NCBI GenBank assembly: GCA_963801255.1
Contig: CAWDEC010000006.1
Location: 372,001 to 436,000 of the forward strand
DNA length: 64,000 nucleotides
Direction: 5' to 3'
Source of the DNA: JAICXG01 sp963801255
Lineage (GTDB): Bacteria > Verrucomicrobiota > Verrucomicrobiia > Chthoniobacterales > UBA10450
The notes under the pieces were generated by a model. That model had not been told where the DNA came from. It made no database searches and worked only from the letters and a program-made list of their open reading frames with translations. This document shows, one piece after another, positions 1 to 6,992 of the stretch (its first letter is position 1; each line of letters starts with the position of its first letter). The translations under genes were made by a program, and so were the position numbers.

Positions 1-695
1 CAAACCGCGGCCGTCCCGGCTTCTCCTGTGGCGTGAATGATTTGATCGTCGGCGCCGGCGCAAAGGTTACCTATATTTGCGCCCAGGATTGGAGCGAGAA
101 AACCCTCAGCATTCAGATCAATGCCACGACTGTGGCGCGTGACGCCTCGGCGCTAAATCTTCATCTCGCTCTGGGCGGAAAATATTCGCGCATGGAAAGT
201 CTCAGCCGCCTGGCCGGCGAAGGCAGCCGCAGCGACATGCTGGCGGTTGCGGTGATGGACGGGAGTCGCGAGTTCGACGCACGCACCTTGCAGGATCACG
301 GCTCGCCACACACCGCGAGCGATCTTCTTTTTAAGAACGCATTGAGCGATCGCGCCCGGACCACTTTCGGCGGCCTCATCCGGGTCGAACGGCATGCTCA
401 CTTCACCGATGCCTATCAAAAAGTGCGTAACCTTCTCCTGAGCGACGACGCCGAGGCGAACTCGATGCCCGGCCTCGAAATTCTCGCCGACAACGTCAGG
501 TGCACTCACGGCGCCACCTCGGGACAAATTGACGAGGACGAGATGTTTTATCTGCTCGCGCGCGGCATTCCTGCTCCGGTCGCGCGTCACTTACTCGTGG
601 GCGGATTCCTCAATGAGGTTCTCGAGCGGTTGCCGGATCGCGTCCTGGTGGAAAAGCTCGAATCTTTAATCGCAGCGAAATTTCGCGCGAATTGA
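1..695 (+). CDS. sufD: Fe-S cluster assembly protein SufD, C-terminal part (5' end outside window)
   Basis: This is the C-terminal part of a SufB/SufD-family scaffold protein, which works with SufB and the ATPase SufC to build iron-sulfur clusters in the cytosol. The reading frame is open from base 3, so the GTG at 33 is internal and the true start lies upstream of the window. Family signs are the repetitive beta-helix core with the VGAGAKVTY segment, followed by the typical end: HGATSGQIDEDEMFYLLARGI and a LLVGGFLNEVLERL helix. I prefer SufD over SufB because the segment lacks SufB's longer cysteine-containing core, but the two are paralogues and only about 230 residues are visible. Downstream, the next gene starts about 95 bases away in the same direction. 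Confidence 0.85.
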   Translation, partial: NRGRPGFSCGVNDLIVGAGAKVTYICAQDWSEKTLSIQINATTVARDASALNLHLALGGKYSRMESLSRLAGEGSRSDMLAVAVMDGSREFDARTLQDHGSPHTASDLLFKNALSDRARTTFGGLIRVERHAHFTDAYQKVRNLLLSDDAEANSMPGLEILADNVRCTHGATSGQIDEDEMFYLLARGIPAPVARHLLVGGFLNEVLERLPDRVLVEKLESLIAAKFRAN

Positions 696-790
696 ATCTC
701 GCTTTGCAAGCGCGTCGATGTTGCGGATCGATGATGCCGCTTGACTAGTTCATCTTGCACGATTTTCGAGAGACCACTATCCTCGATGGC

Positions 791-1243
791 ATGGAGGTGA
801 GCGGCACGATCGATAAAATCCTCTGCCAAAAAAGCGGCGAGATTTGGTCTGTGCATCCCGACACCTCCGTTTACGACGCCATTAAACTGATGGCGGAAAA
901 AAATGTCGGCGCTCTGCTCGTGATGGAGAACGATCAACTCTCGGGCATTGTTTCCGAGCGCGATTACTCGCGAAAGGTCGTGCTTCGCGGCAAGACTTCG
1001 CGGAACACGATCGTGCGCGAAATCATGACCACCGAACTCACCACCGCTCATCCGCGCGAGACGGTCGAAGAATGCCTCCGCTTCATGACCGATAAACGCA
1101 TCCGACATTTACCGGTCGTGAGCGATGGCGAATTGCGTGGCGTGATTTCGATCGGCGACCTTGTTAAGGAGGTCATTTCCTCGCAAAGCGCCACCCTCGA
1201 GCAGTTGCGGGATTACATTTCCGGCGGCTATCCGTCCGCCTAA
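791..1243 (+). CDS. CBS-domain pair protein
   Basis: A 150-residue protein made almost entirely of two CBS domains (roughly residues 20-70 and 85-140), the module that binds adenine nucleotides and acts as an energy or redox sensor. The first domain reads SVHPDTSVYDAIKLMAEKN and then GIVSERDYSRKVVLRG; the second starts at TAHPRETVEECLRFM and ends with GVISIGDLVKEVI. I start at ATG 791 because homologues begin just before the first CBS domain; a TTG at 755 would add 12 residues that do not look conserved. No clear Shine-Dalgarno sequence is visible for either. Stand-alone proteins of this type have no catalytic domain, so the role is regulatory and the partner is unknown. The end overlaps the convergent pyrC gene by 4 bases. 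Confidence 0.85.
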   Translation: MEVSGTIDKILCQKSGEIWSVHPDTSVYDAIKLMAEKNVGALLVMENDQLSGIVSERDYSRKVVLRGKTSRNTIVREIMTTELTTAHPRETVEECLRFMTDKRIRHLPVVSDGELRGVISIGDLVKEVISSQSATLEQLRDYISGGYPSA

Positions 1244-2517
1244 ACTCGCCAGACGGTTTCACCCCTAACGATCGTCCGGATCGCGCGACCCTTTAGCGTC
1301 CAGCCATCAAAAGGAGTGTTGCGCGAGGCCGATTGAAAGGCGTTTGCCTCGACCGTCCATTCCTTTGCGGGATCGATCAGGGTCACATCCGCTGCCGCGC
1401 CGACCGACAACGTTCCTGCCTCCAGCCCTAACAATCGCGCCGGGTTCGCCGTCAGCATCGCAATCAAGCGCGACAGATCGATGACCTTGCGCTTATGCAC
1501 CAGCAAATCGAGAAACAATCCCAACTCTGTTTCCAGGCCGACAATCCCGAAAGGCGCGCGATCGAATTCTACCTCCTTCTCGAATCCAGCGTGCGGAGCG
1601 TGGTCACTCGCTAAAATCTCGATCGTGCCGTCGGCGATTCCTTCCAGCAAAGCGTCAATGTCCTGCTCGGTTCGCACGGGCGGATTCATCTTGAAGTTGG
1701 TGTCGAAATTCTGAATCGACTCATCCGTCAGGGCGATGTGGTGCGGACACACTTCGCCGCTGATCTTTACCCCGCGCCTCCGTGCTTCGCGCAGAAGCCG
1801 CACGCTTCCCGCAGCGCTGAGGTGCTGACAATGAATCCAATGATCGCAGCATTCCGCGAGTAATACGTCTCGCGCCACAATCGCTTCCTCGCCCGCACTC
1901 GGCCAGCCGGGCAAGCCGAGCAGCGTGCTCCAATAACCTTCGTGCACGACGCCGTTGCCGACGAGGTTATAATCCTGGCAATGATCCAGCACCGGCACGC
2001 CGACCATCCGCGCGTACTCAACCGCGCGTCGCATGACCTCGTTATTCTGCACACAATGTCCGTCATCCGTAATCGCGACCACGCCGGCTTGTGCGAGCGA
2101 ACCGATGGGCGCCAGTTCTTCGCCCGCCAGATTTTTCGAGATCGCACCAGTCGGCAGAACATTAACGCAGGCAACCTTCGCTGCGCGATCCCTGATCCAC
2201 GCAATCGTGCTCGGGCTATCCGCCGCCGGCGAAGTGTTCGGCATACAAACGACGGTCGTGAATCCCCCCGCTGCGGCCGCGCGCGACCCGGACTCGATCG
2301 TCTCTTTCCAGCTGAACCCCGGCTCGCGGAAGTGAACATGGATATCGATTAAACCTGGACTAACGATCAGTCCTTCGGCGTCGATTTCTTCGATCTGCAT
2401 TTCGGCCTGGTTGCTTTCCGGCGTGGCAATTTTGCCATCCACAATCCAAAGATCGGCCATCTCATTGCGGTTGTTGGCGGGATCGATGATCCGACCGTTG
2501 CGAATAACCGTTCTCAT
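1240..2517 (-). CDS. pyrC: dihydroorotase (class I)
   Basis: Third step of pyrimidine synthesis: reversible cyclisation of N-carbamoyl-aspartate to dihydroorotate by a zinc amidohydrolase. The metal-binding signature HVHFREPG lies near residue 60, TDDGHCVQNN near 150 and the late catalytic aspartate in ASDHAPH near 305. The 425-residue length and the N-terminal RNGRIIDPANNR segment fit the class I (PyrC/PyrDIII-like) enzymes. It is the last gene of a pyrR-pyrB-pyrC operon; its ATG follows the pyrB stop after only 2 bases, so the two are probably translationally coupled. Expression would follow the PyrR control seen upstream of pyrR. All key residues that I can place are present. Confidence 0.95.
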   Translation of the reverse strand: MRTVIRNGRIIDPANNRNEMADLWIVDGKIATPESNQAEMQIEEIDAEGLIVSPGLIDIHVHFREPGFSWKETIESGSRAAAAGGFTTVVCMPNTSPAADSPSTIAWIRDRAAKVACVNVLPTGAISKNLAGEELAPIGSLAQAGVVAITDDGHCVQNNEVMRRAVEYARMVGVPVLDHCQDYNLVGNGVVHEGYWSTLLGLPGWPSAGEEAIVARDVLLAECCDHWIHCQHLSAAGSVRLLREARRRGVKISGEVCPHHIALTDESIQNFDTNFKMNPPVRTEQDIDALLEGIADGTIEILASDHAPHAGFEKEVEFDRAPFGIVGLETELGLFLDLLVHKRKVIDLSRLIAMLTANPARLLGLEAGTLSVGAAADVTLIDPAKEWTVEANAFQSASRNTPFDGWTLKGRAIRTIVRGETVWRV

Positions 2518-2519
2518 GA

Positions 2520-3443
2520 TCAGCTCACTCCACCGCAGAGATAGAGCACGGCCATTCGCACCGCGAGACCGTTTGTCACCTGATCGAGAATCACGCTGCG
2601 ATCGCCGTCGGCCAATTCGCTATCAATCTCGACCCCGCGATTGATCGGTCCCGGATGCATGATGAGACAATCGGGCTTGAGAAGTTTGGCCCGCTCTTTC
2701 GTTAGGCCAAAAAGACGAATGTATTCGCCCAAGCCCGGAAAATATTCCTTTCGTTGTCGCTCGTGCTGGATGCGGAGCAGGTTTACGACGTCGGCCGTTG
2801 GCAAAACTTCCTCAAGCTCGTGCGAGACCGTCACGCCGAGTTGCTCGAAGGTGCGCGGCACCAGCGTGCTCGGTCCAACGAGAGTGACACGAGCGCCAAG
2901 CTTGAGAAGCGCAAAGATGTTCGAGCGCGCCACCCGGCTGAAGAGAATGTCGCCGAGAATCGCAACATGCAGGCCGGCGATCGAGCCTTTCTTTTCGCGG
3001 ATGGTGTAGGAATCCAGCAGTCCCTGGGTCGGATGCTCGTGGGCGCCGTCGCCGGCGTTGATTACGCTCGCGCCGATGCGACTGGCGAGAAACTGCGGCG
3101 CCCCGGCCGAGCTGTGCCGCAGGACGATGATGTCGGCATGATTCGCTTCCAAGACACGCGCCGTATCTTTTAGTGTTTCGCCTTTCGTTAGGCTGGAAGC
3201 TGAGGCCGAAATGTTGACGATGTCGGCGCTCAGGCGTTTAGCCGCGAGCTCGAATGAAGTTCGGGTGCGCGTGCTCGGCTCGATGAAAAGATTGATTAAG
3301 GTCTTGCCTTGCAGAGCCGGGACTTTTTTTACCTCGCGCGTGCCCACCTGTTTGAACGCATCGGCCGTGTCGAGGACGAGTGTGATTTCGTCAACCGACA
3401 ACTCGCGCAGGCCCAACAAATCCTTGCGTGTCCAGTGCGTCAT
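2520..3443 (-). CDS. pyrB: aspartate carbamoyltransferase, catalytic chain
   Basis: Joins carbamoyl phosphate and aspartate, the committed step of pyrimidine synthesis. The carbamoyl-phosphate site STRTRTSFE is near residue 55, the HSSAGAP loop near 110 and HPTQGLLDSYTI near 140. I choose ATG 3443 (307 residues, the usual size). The frame stays open to 3512 but that would overlap pyrR and add 23 residues that look non-homologous. No pyrI regulatory chain is next to it, so the enzyme is probably the unregulated trimer or is controlled at expression level. It lies 43 bases after pyrR and is followed closely by pyrC. Confidence 0.94.
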   Translation of the reverse strand: MTHWTRKDLLGLRELSVDEITLVLDTADAFKQVGTREVKKVPALQGKTLINLFIEPSTRTRTSFELAAKRLSADIVNISASASSLTKGETLKDTARVLEANHADIIVLRHSSAGAPQFLASRIGASVINAGDGAHEHPTQGLLDSYTIREKKGSIAGLHVAILGDILFSRVARSNIFALLKLGARVTLVGPSTLVPRTFEQLGVTVSHELEEVLPTADVVNLLRIQHERQRKEYFPGLGEYIRLFGLTKERAKLLKPDCLIMHPGPINRGVEIDSELADGDRSVILDQVTNGLAVRMAVLYLCGGVS

Positions 3444-3486
3444 TATCTTGGGATGATGAGGCTCGAGTCCCCGGGAATCCTGCGGC

Positions 3487-4047
3487 TCATTCTTTTTCCA
3501 GCCAGACGGCATCGGCTTCGTTGTTGGTTTCTTTCAGTCGGACGCGGACACGCTCGCCTTGCGCGGTTGGCAAATTCTTTCCGACAAAATCCGGACGAAT
3601 AGGGAGTTCGCGATGTCCGCGATCGATCAAGACGGCTAGTTGGATGCAGTCCGGGCGACCAAAGGAACGAATTGCATCGAGCGCAGCACGACAAGTGCGG
3701 CCGGTAAAAATCACGTCGTCCACCATCACGACGGTTTTTCCTTCCAACGGCAGAGGAAGTTGCGACGCCCTAACGACCGGCAACGAGGCACGCCTCCCGA
3801 GATCATCGCGATGCATCGAGACGTCGATCACGCCAGTGGCGACCGGCACTTTCTTGATGGTTCTGATCTCGGTTGCGAGCCGTTGCGCCAGTTCCACGCC
3901 GCGGGCCGGGATCCCGGCGAGAATGAGCGAGCCGAGATCATGATTGCGTTCGGTAATCTCGTGCGCAATGCGCCGCAGCGTACGACCTAACGTGTCCGCA
4001 TCGAAGATGCGGACTGCGCTGTTTTCGTTAGGCTTTTTTTGCTTCAT
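3487..4047 (-). CDS. pyrR: PyrR bifunctional regulator / uracil phosphoribosyltransferase
   Basis: PyrR is an RNA-binding regulator of pyr genes that binds UMP or UTP as co-repressor and usually also has uracil phosphoribosyltransferase activity. The PRPP-binding signature VVMVDDVIFTGRT is intact near residue 105, and GRPDCIQLAVLIDRGHRELPI follows as in the family; 186 residues is standard. It heads the pyrR-pyrB-pyrC set. The ATG is directly preceded by a hairpin that matches the PyrR target RNA (separate entry), so PyrR probably represses its own translation and that of the downstream genes. No transcription attenuator fits in the 43-base gap to the upstream gene. Confidence 0.95.
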   Translation of the reverse strand: MKQKKPNENSAVRIFDADTLGRTLRRIAHEITERNHDLGSLILAGIPARGVELAQRLATEIRTIKKVPVATGVIDVSMHRDDLGRRASLPVVRASQLPLPLEGKTVVMVDDVIFTGRTCRAALDAIRSFGRPDCIQLAVLIDRGHRELPIRPDFVGKNLPTAQGERVRVRLKETNNEADAVWLEKE

Positions 4048-4078
4048 CCTTTGCGACCTCGCGGGATCGCCTTAAAGG
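4048..4078 (-). promoter_or_regulatory. PyrR-binding RNA hairpin overlapping the pyrR ribosome-binding site
   Basis: Reading the minus strand towards the pyrR ATG, the RNA can fold as lower stem CCUUU/AAAGG, a purine bulge AAG on the 5' side, then an upper stem of 6 pairs (GC then GAUC, against GGUC then GC) closed by the hexaloop CCGCGA. The known PyrR consensus ARUCCNGNGAGGYU is matched in 12 of 14 positions at 4055-4068. The two differences (first G, last C) pair with each other, so they are compensatory. The loop pattern CNGNGA, upper stem length and 5' purine bulge are all as described for PyrR targets. GAGG, 9 bases before the ATG, and AAAGG, touching the ATG, both lie inside the fold, so PyrR binding should block ribosomes. 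Confidence 0.8.
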
Positions 4079-4090
4079 AACGGTGCGCAA

Positions 4091-4330
4091 TCAGGCCGGC
4101 ACTTTGGCCATTCTGTGTTCGCGCATTCGTCTTTCGCGCCAATTGGAGCGATGCTTCACAATCCAATCGAGCAGGGCTTTTTCAAATCCTATGTCGGCCC
4201 CGGCTTTTTCACTCTCGATCCATTTGTGTTTCAAAATTTCCTCGCGCTCGGCCAGGAACTCCTTGTAGAGGACGGAGTTTCTCAAAAAATGGGCCCCCGC
4301 GTCTTCGGGCCCAGTCGAGTTTTCATTCAT
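4091..4330 (-). CDS. small conserved protein of unknown function
   Basis: A 79-residue protein with no recognised enzyme motif. The conserved-looking core is HFLRNSVLYKEFLAEREEILKHKW followed by SEKAGADIGFEKALLDWIVKHRSNWR, which recalls the DUF4032-type helix motif (HKW..SE.AG.D.G) seen in bacterial proteins of unknown role; this likeness is weak and I do not assign it. I start at ATG 4330, which has AAGGA 12 bases upstream; an in-frame ATG at 4363 is the alternative. It lies 43 bases upstream of pyrR in the same direction, and the PyrR hairpin sits in that gap, so it could be the first gene of the pyr operon while escaping PyrR control. Confidence 0.6.
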   Translation of the reverse strand: MNENSTGPEDAGAHFLRNSVLYKEFLAEREEILKHKWIESEKAGADIGFEKALLDWIVKHRSNWRERRMREHRMAKVPA

Positions 4331-4418
4331 GGCAGCGGTCAATCCTTTTTCGTTCTTCAGCATTAGACGAACCAAGGCGCCGGATATTTAAGGCGACGCG
4401 GCCCTGCAAAAGCAAGCA

Positions 4419-5468
4419 CTACCTCGCAGGCAACTCGTCGCGCAGGCGAGCAGCAATCCGGCGAAATTCCACGCTTACCGGCGATTCGCGGTCCTCCGCG
4501 GCGACCGGCATTCCGCGATCGCCCGCTTCGCGTGTCGCAATGTCGATGGGAATTTGACCTAACAATGGCACGCGCAATCTCTGCGCTTCACGTTCGCCAC
4601 CGCCGCTCCCGAAAATGTCGTAGCGCTGGCCATCGTTAGGCGCGACGAAATAACTCATGTTTTCGATCAAGCCGAGCACCGGCACATTCACCTTTTCGAA
4701 CATGGTAGACGCCTTGCGCGCATCGATAAGCGCAACTTCCTGCGGAGTGGTAACGATGATCGCACCGGTAAGCGCGACCGTTTGCACGATGGTGAGCTGG
4801 ATGTCGCCCGTGCCGGGCGGAAGATCGAGAACGAGATAATCCAGTTCGCCCCATTCAACCTGGCGCAGAAACTGTTGCGTATAACGCGTCACCATCGGTC
4901 CGCGTAGAATGGCCGGCGAAGCGTCGTCGAGCAGGAACCCCATCGACATCAGACGAAGGCCATATTGTTCCACCGGGATGATGCGGTTTTCTTCCGTCGC
5001 CATCGGGCGCTCTCGGGAGCCGAACATGAGCGAAATGCTCGGGCCGTAGATGTCGCAATCGCACAAACCCACTGCGGCGTTCGTTTGTTGAAGCGCGACC
5101 GCCAGGTTCGCTGCGACGGTCGATTTGCCGACGCCGCCTTTGCCACTCGCAATGGCGATGACATGTCTTACGCCTGCTATTCTTGTCGCCCCGACATTCG
5201 CGCTCCCGCTGCCGACGGGCGGAGCATGAATGTCAATCCGCACCTTTGCCTCGCGCACGCCCTCGATTTTGCTGAGCGCGTTCTCGGCTTCATTTTTGAT
5301 CGTCTGCGGAATCGCGGGATCATTCGTCGCCAGCGCAAGTTGCACGACTACCTCGCCGTTGCGCGCATCGATTCCCCGTACCAGACCAAATGAGACGATA
5401 TCTCGGCTGAAGCCCGGATATTTTACTGTCTTGAGCGCTTCCTTGATCTGATCTTCGGAGATGGGCAT
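4419..5468 (-). CDS. Mrp/ApbC-family P-loop ATPase (iron-sulfur carrier type)
   Basis: Mrp/NBP35-family proteins bind and deliver Fe-S clusters. An N-terminal DUF59/MIP18-like domain covers about residues 1-90, followed by the deviant Walker A GKGGVGKST near 112, CDCDIYGPS, and the Walker B-like DLPPGTGD near 220. Bacterial Mrp proteins usually carry a CxxC pair after the ENMSYF segment that bridges a cluster at the dimer interface. Here the equivalent stretch reads ENMSYFVAPNDGQRYDIFG and has no cysteine. Either the cluster is held differently or this copy serves another P-loop role. 349 residues is a normal length. It lies 88 bases upstream of the small DUF-like gene, on the same strand. 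Confidence 0.88.
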   Translation of the reverse strand: MPISEDQIKEALKTVKYPGFSRDIVSFGLVRGIDARNGEVVVQLALATNDPAIPQTIKNEAENALSKIEGVREAKVRIDIHAPPVGSGSANVGATRIAGVRHVIAIASGKGGVGKSTVAANLAVALQQTNAAVGLCDCDIYGPSISLMFGSRERPMATEENRIIPVEQYGLRLMSMGFLLDDASPAILRGPMVTRYTQQFLRQVEWGELDYLVLDLPPGTGDIQLTIVQTVALTGAIIVTTPQEVALIDARKASTMFEKVNVPVLGLIENMSYFVAPNDGQRYDIFGSGGGEREAQRLRVPLLGQIPIDIATREAGDRGMPVAAEDRESPVSVEFRRIAARLRDELPAR

Positions 5469-5585
5469 GGGACGAAGAAATTAGCCTGTGCCGCGGGCGA
5501 GTAAACCAGCAGTCACGATTTACAATCGCCGAGCTCTCTTCCACCGCGTTCGCCCAAAGGTATGCGACCTGCTTCTCTCAGCGCA

Positions 5586-5855
5586 ATGCGGAGAATTAAG
5601 CTCAGCGGGCGCGAGCGCGCGGTGATGAAGACAATCGGTTTTGCAGATGCTATTTCCGGAGCACAAATTCGCGAGCACACTCAAATTCCGCCCGACGATC
5701 TGACCGACATTCTCAATGGGTTGATTGGTGCTGGTTATGTCGAAAGCCGGCCCTACCACGACCAGATTTCATCGACGGAGTTGGCGAACACGGAATTCGA
5801 AGTCAATCCCAGTTATGTGCACGAGCTAAAGGAAGCGATGCTGCGTGCCTGGTAG
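5586..5855 (+). CDS. small winged-helix-like protein
   Basis: An 89-residue protein predicted to be mostly helical, starting MRRIKLSGRERAVMKTIGF. The stretch FADAISGAQIREHTQIPPDDLTDILNGLIGAGYVES looks like a helix-turn-helix or winged-helix unit (a recognition helix after a turn, then an ILNGLIGAGYVE wing-like segment), as in MarR- or Rrf2-type DNA-binding folds. I cannot name the family. ATG 5586 is chosen over 5562 because the protein seems to begin at MRRIKLSG; neither has a clear ribosome-binding site. It is the only plus-strand gene between 1.2 and 9.3 kb and ends 23 bases before the convergent ABC ATPase gene. The gap holds one copy of the dispersed GCCTAACGA word, which also supplies the TAA stop of that neighbour. 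Confidence 0.6.
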   Translation: MRRIKLSGRERAVMKTIGFADAISGAQIREHTQIPPDDLTDILNGLIGAGYVESRPYHDQISSTELANTEFEVNPSYVHELKEAMLRAW

Positions 5856-5878
5856 CATCCTCTCGCCAGTGCGACTCG

Positions 5879-6889
5879 TTAGGCTATTTGCGGCTCCGGA
5901 GTGGCGCGATATTCCTCGCTCCGTTCGCCGAAAAGCTGGCGGATAACGTCTTCCACCGGCAGCTCCTGCACGTTGATGTCGGTCACGGAACAACTGCGCA
6001 GCAGGTGGCGGCAAACGTCCGTGACTTTCGCGCGCGGAACTTTGAGCTGCACGCTGATTGGAGTCTCTTCCACCACTTCACCCATGTCCGAAAAGTCACG
6101 CAGCTCTTTCTCAGCAAAAGTGAGACTAACGATCTTGTGTCCGGAGAAGCGATCGATGATCGCGCTCAATTCTCCATCGAAAAAGATCTTTCCGTGATCG
6201 ATGACAATTACGCGCTGGCACAGCTCTTCAATGTCCTGCATGTAATGGCTCGTCAGCATGGTCACGATGCGGTGTTCCCGATTGTAGAGGCGGAGAAATT
6301 CGCGCACGCGTTTCTGGCTCACGACGTCGAGGCCGATGGTCGGTTCGTCGAGAAAAAGGATGCGCGGCTCGTGAATCAGAGCGGAAATCAGCTCCATCTT
6401 CATGCGCTCGCCTAACGAAAGCTCGCGTACCATGACATTCATCTTGTCCTGCACCTCGAGCAATTCGCTCAGTCCACCCACGACCTTCTTGAAACGGTCG
6501 CGATCGATTCCGTAGATCGCGCGATTCAGCTCGAGCGATTCCTGCGCCGGCAGATCCCACCAAAGCGCGTTCTTCTGTCCCATGAGAAGACTGAACTGGC
6601 GCTTCATTTCATCGCGCCGTTCCCACGGAACAAAACCGAGCACGCGCGCCTCACCGGAGGTCGGATTGAGAAGACCCGAGAGCATTTTAAGCACGGTGGT
6701 TTTGCCAGCGCCGTTCGGCCCTAGGAACCCGACCAGTTCGCCCTCCTCGATTTTGAAGGAGATATTATCTGCGGCGCGCGTCTCCTGATATTTGCGCCTA
6801 ACGAGTCCTTTAACCGAACCCCAGAGCCCGCTCTCCTTCCGATACGAGCGGTAGATCTTCGTCAGGCGGTTGGTTTCGATGATCGCCAT
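5879..6889 (-). CDS. ABC transporter ATP-binding protein (COG4586-like)
   Basis: The nucleotide-binding subunit of an ABC-2-type exporter. Walker A GPNGAGKTT lies near residue 60, the signature LSLGERMKMELISALIHEP near 155 and Walker B RILFLDEPTIGLD near 175, with the switch TSHYMQDIE after it. The long insert after IYRSYRKESGLW (KGLVRRKYQE) and the C-terminal regulatory tail are typical of the uncharacterised COG4586 group. Start ATG 6889 (336 residues) is preferred over the upstream TTG-type start. In that group two DUF990-type permeases normally follow; none is present here, so the ATPase is an orphan or its permeases lie elsewhere. The stop codon TAA is part of a GCCTAACGA word. Confidence 0.88.
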   Translation of the reverse strand: MAIIETNRLTKIYRSYRKESGLWGSVKGLVRRKYQETRAADNISFKIEEGELVGFLGPNGAGKTTVLKMLSGLLNPTSGEARVLGFVPWERRDEMKRQFSLLMGQKNALWWDLPAQESLELNRAIYGIDRDRFKKVVGGLSELLEVQDKMNVMVRELSLGERMKMELISALIHEPRILFLDEPTIGLDVVSQKRVREFLRLYNREHRIVTMLTSHYMQDIEELCQRVIVIDHGKIFFDGELSAIIDRFSGHKIVSLTFAEKELRDFSDMGEVVEETPISVQLKVPRAKVTDVCRHLLRSCSVTDINVQELPVEDVIRQLFGERSEEYRATPEPQIA

Positions 6890-6992
6890 GCGGATTCCCA
6901 GGAATTCATATCTGGTGCAAGTGGCGCGCGGTGGCAAAAGCCGAACAAGGAGCGCTCTTGGCGAAAATGAAGAATATCGTGCGTTCCTTGAT

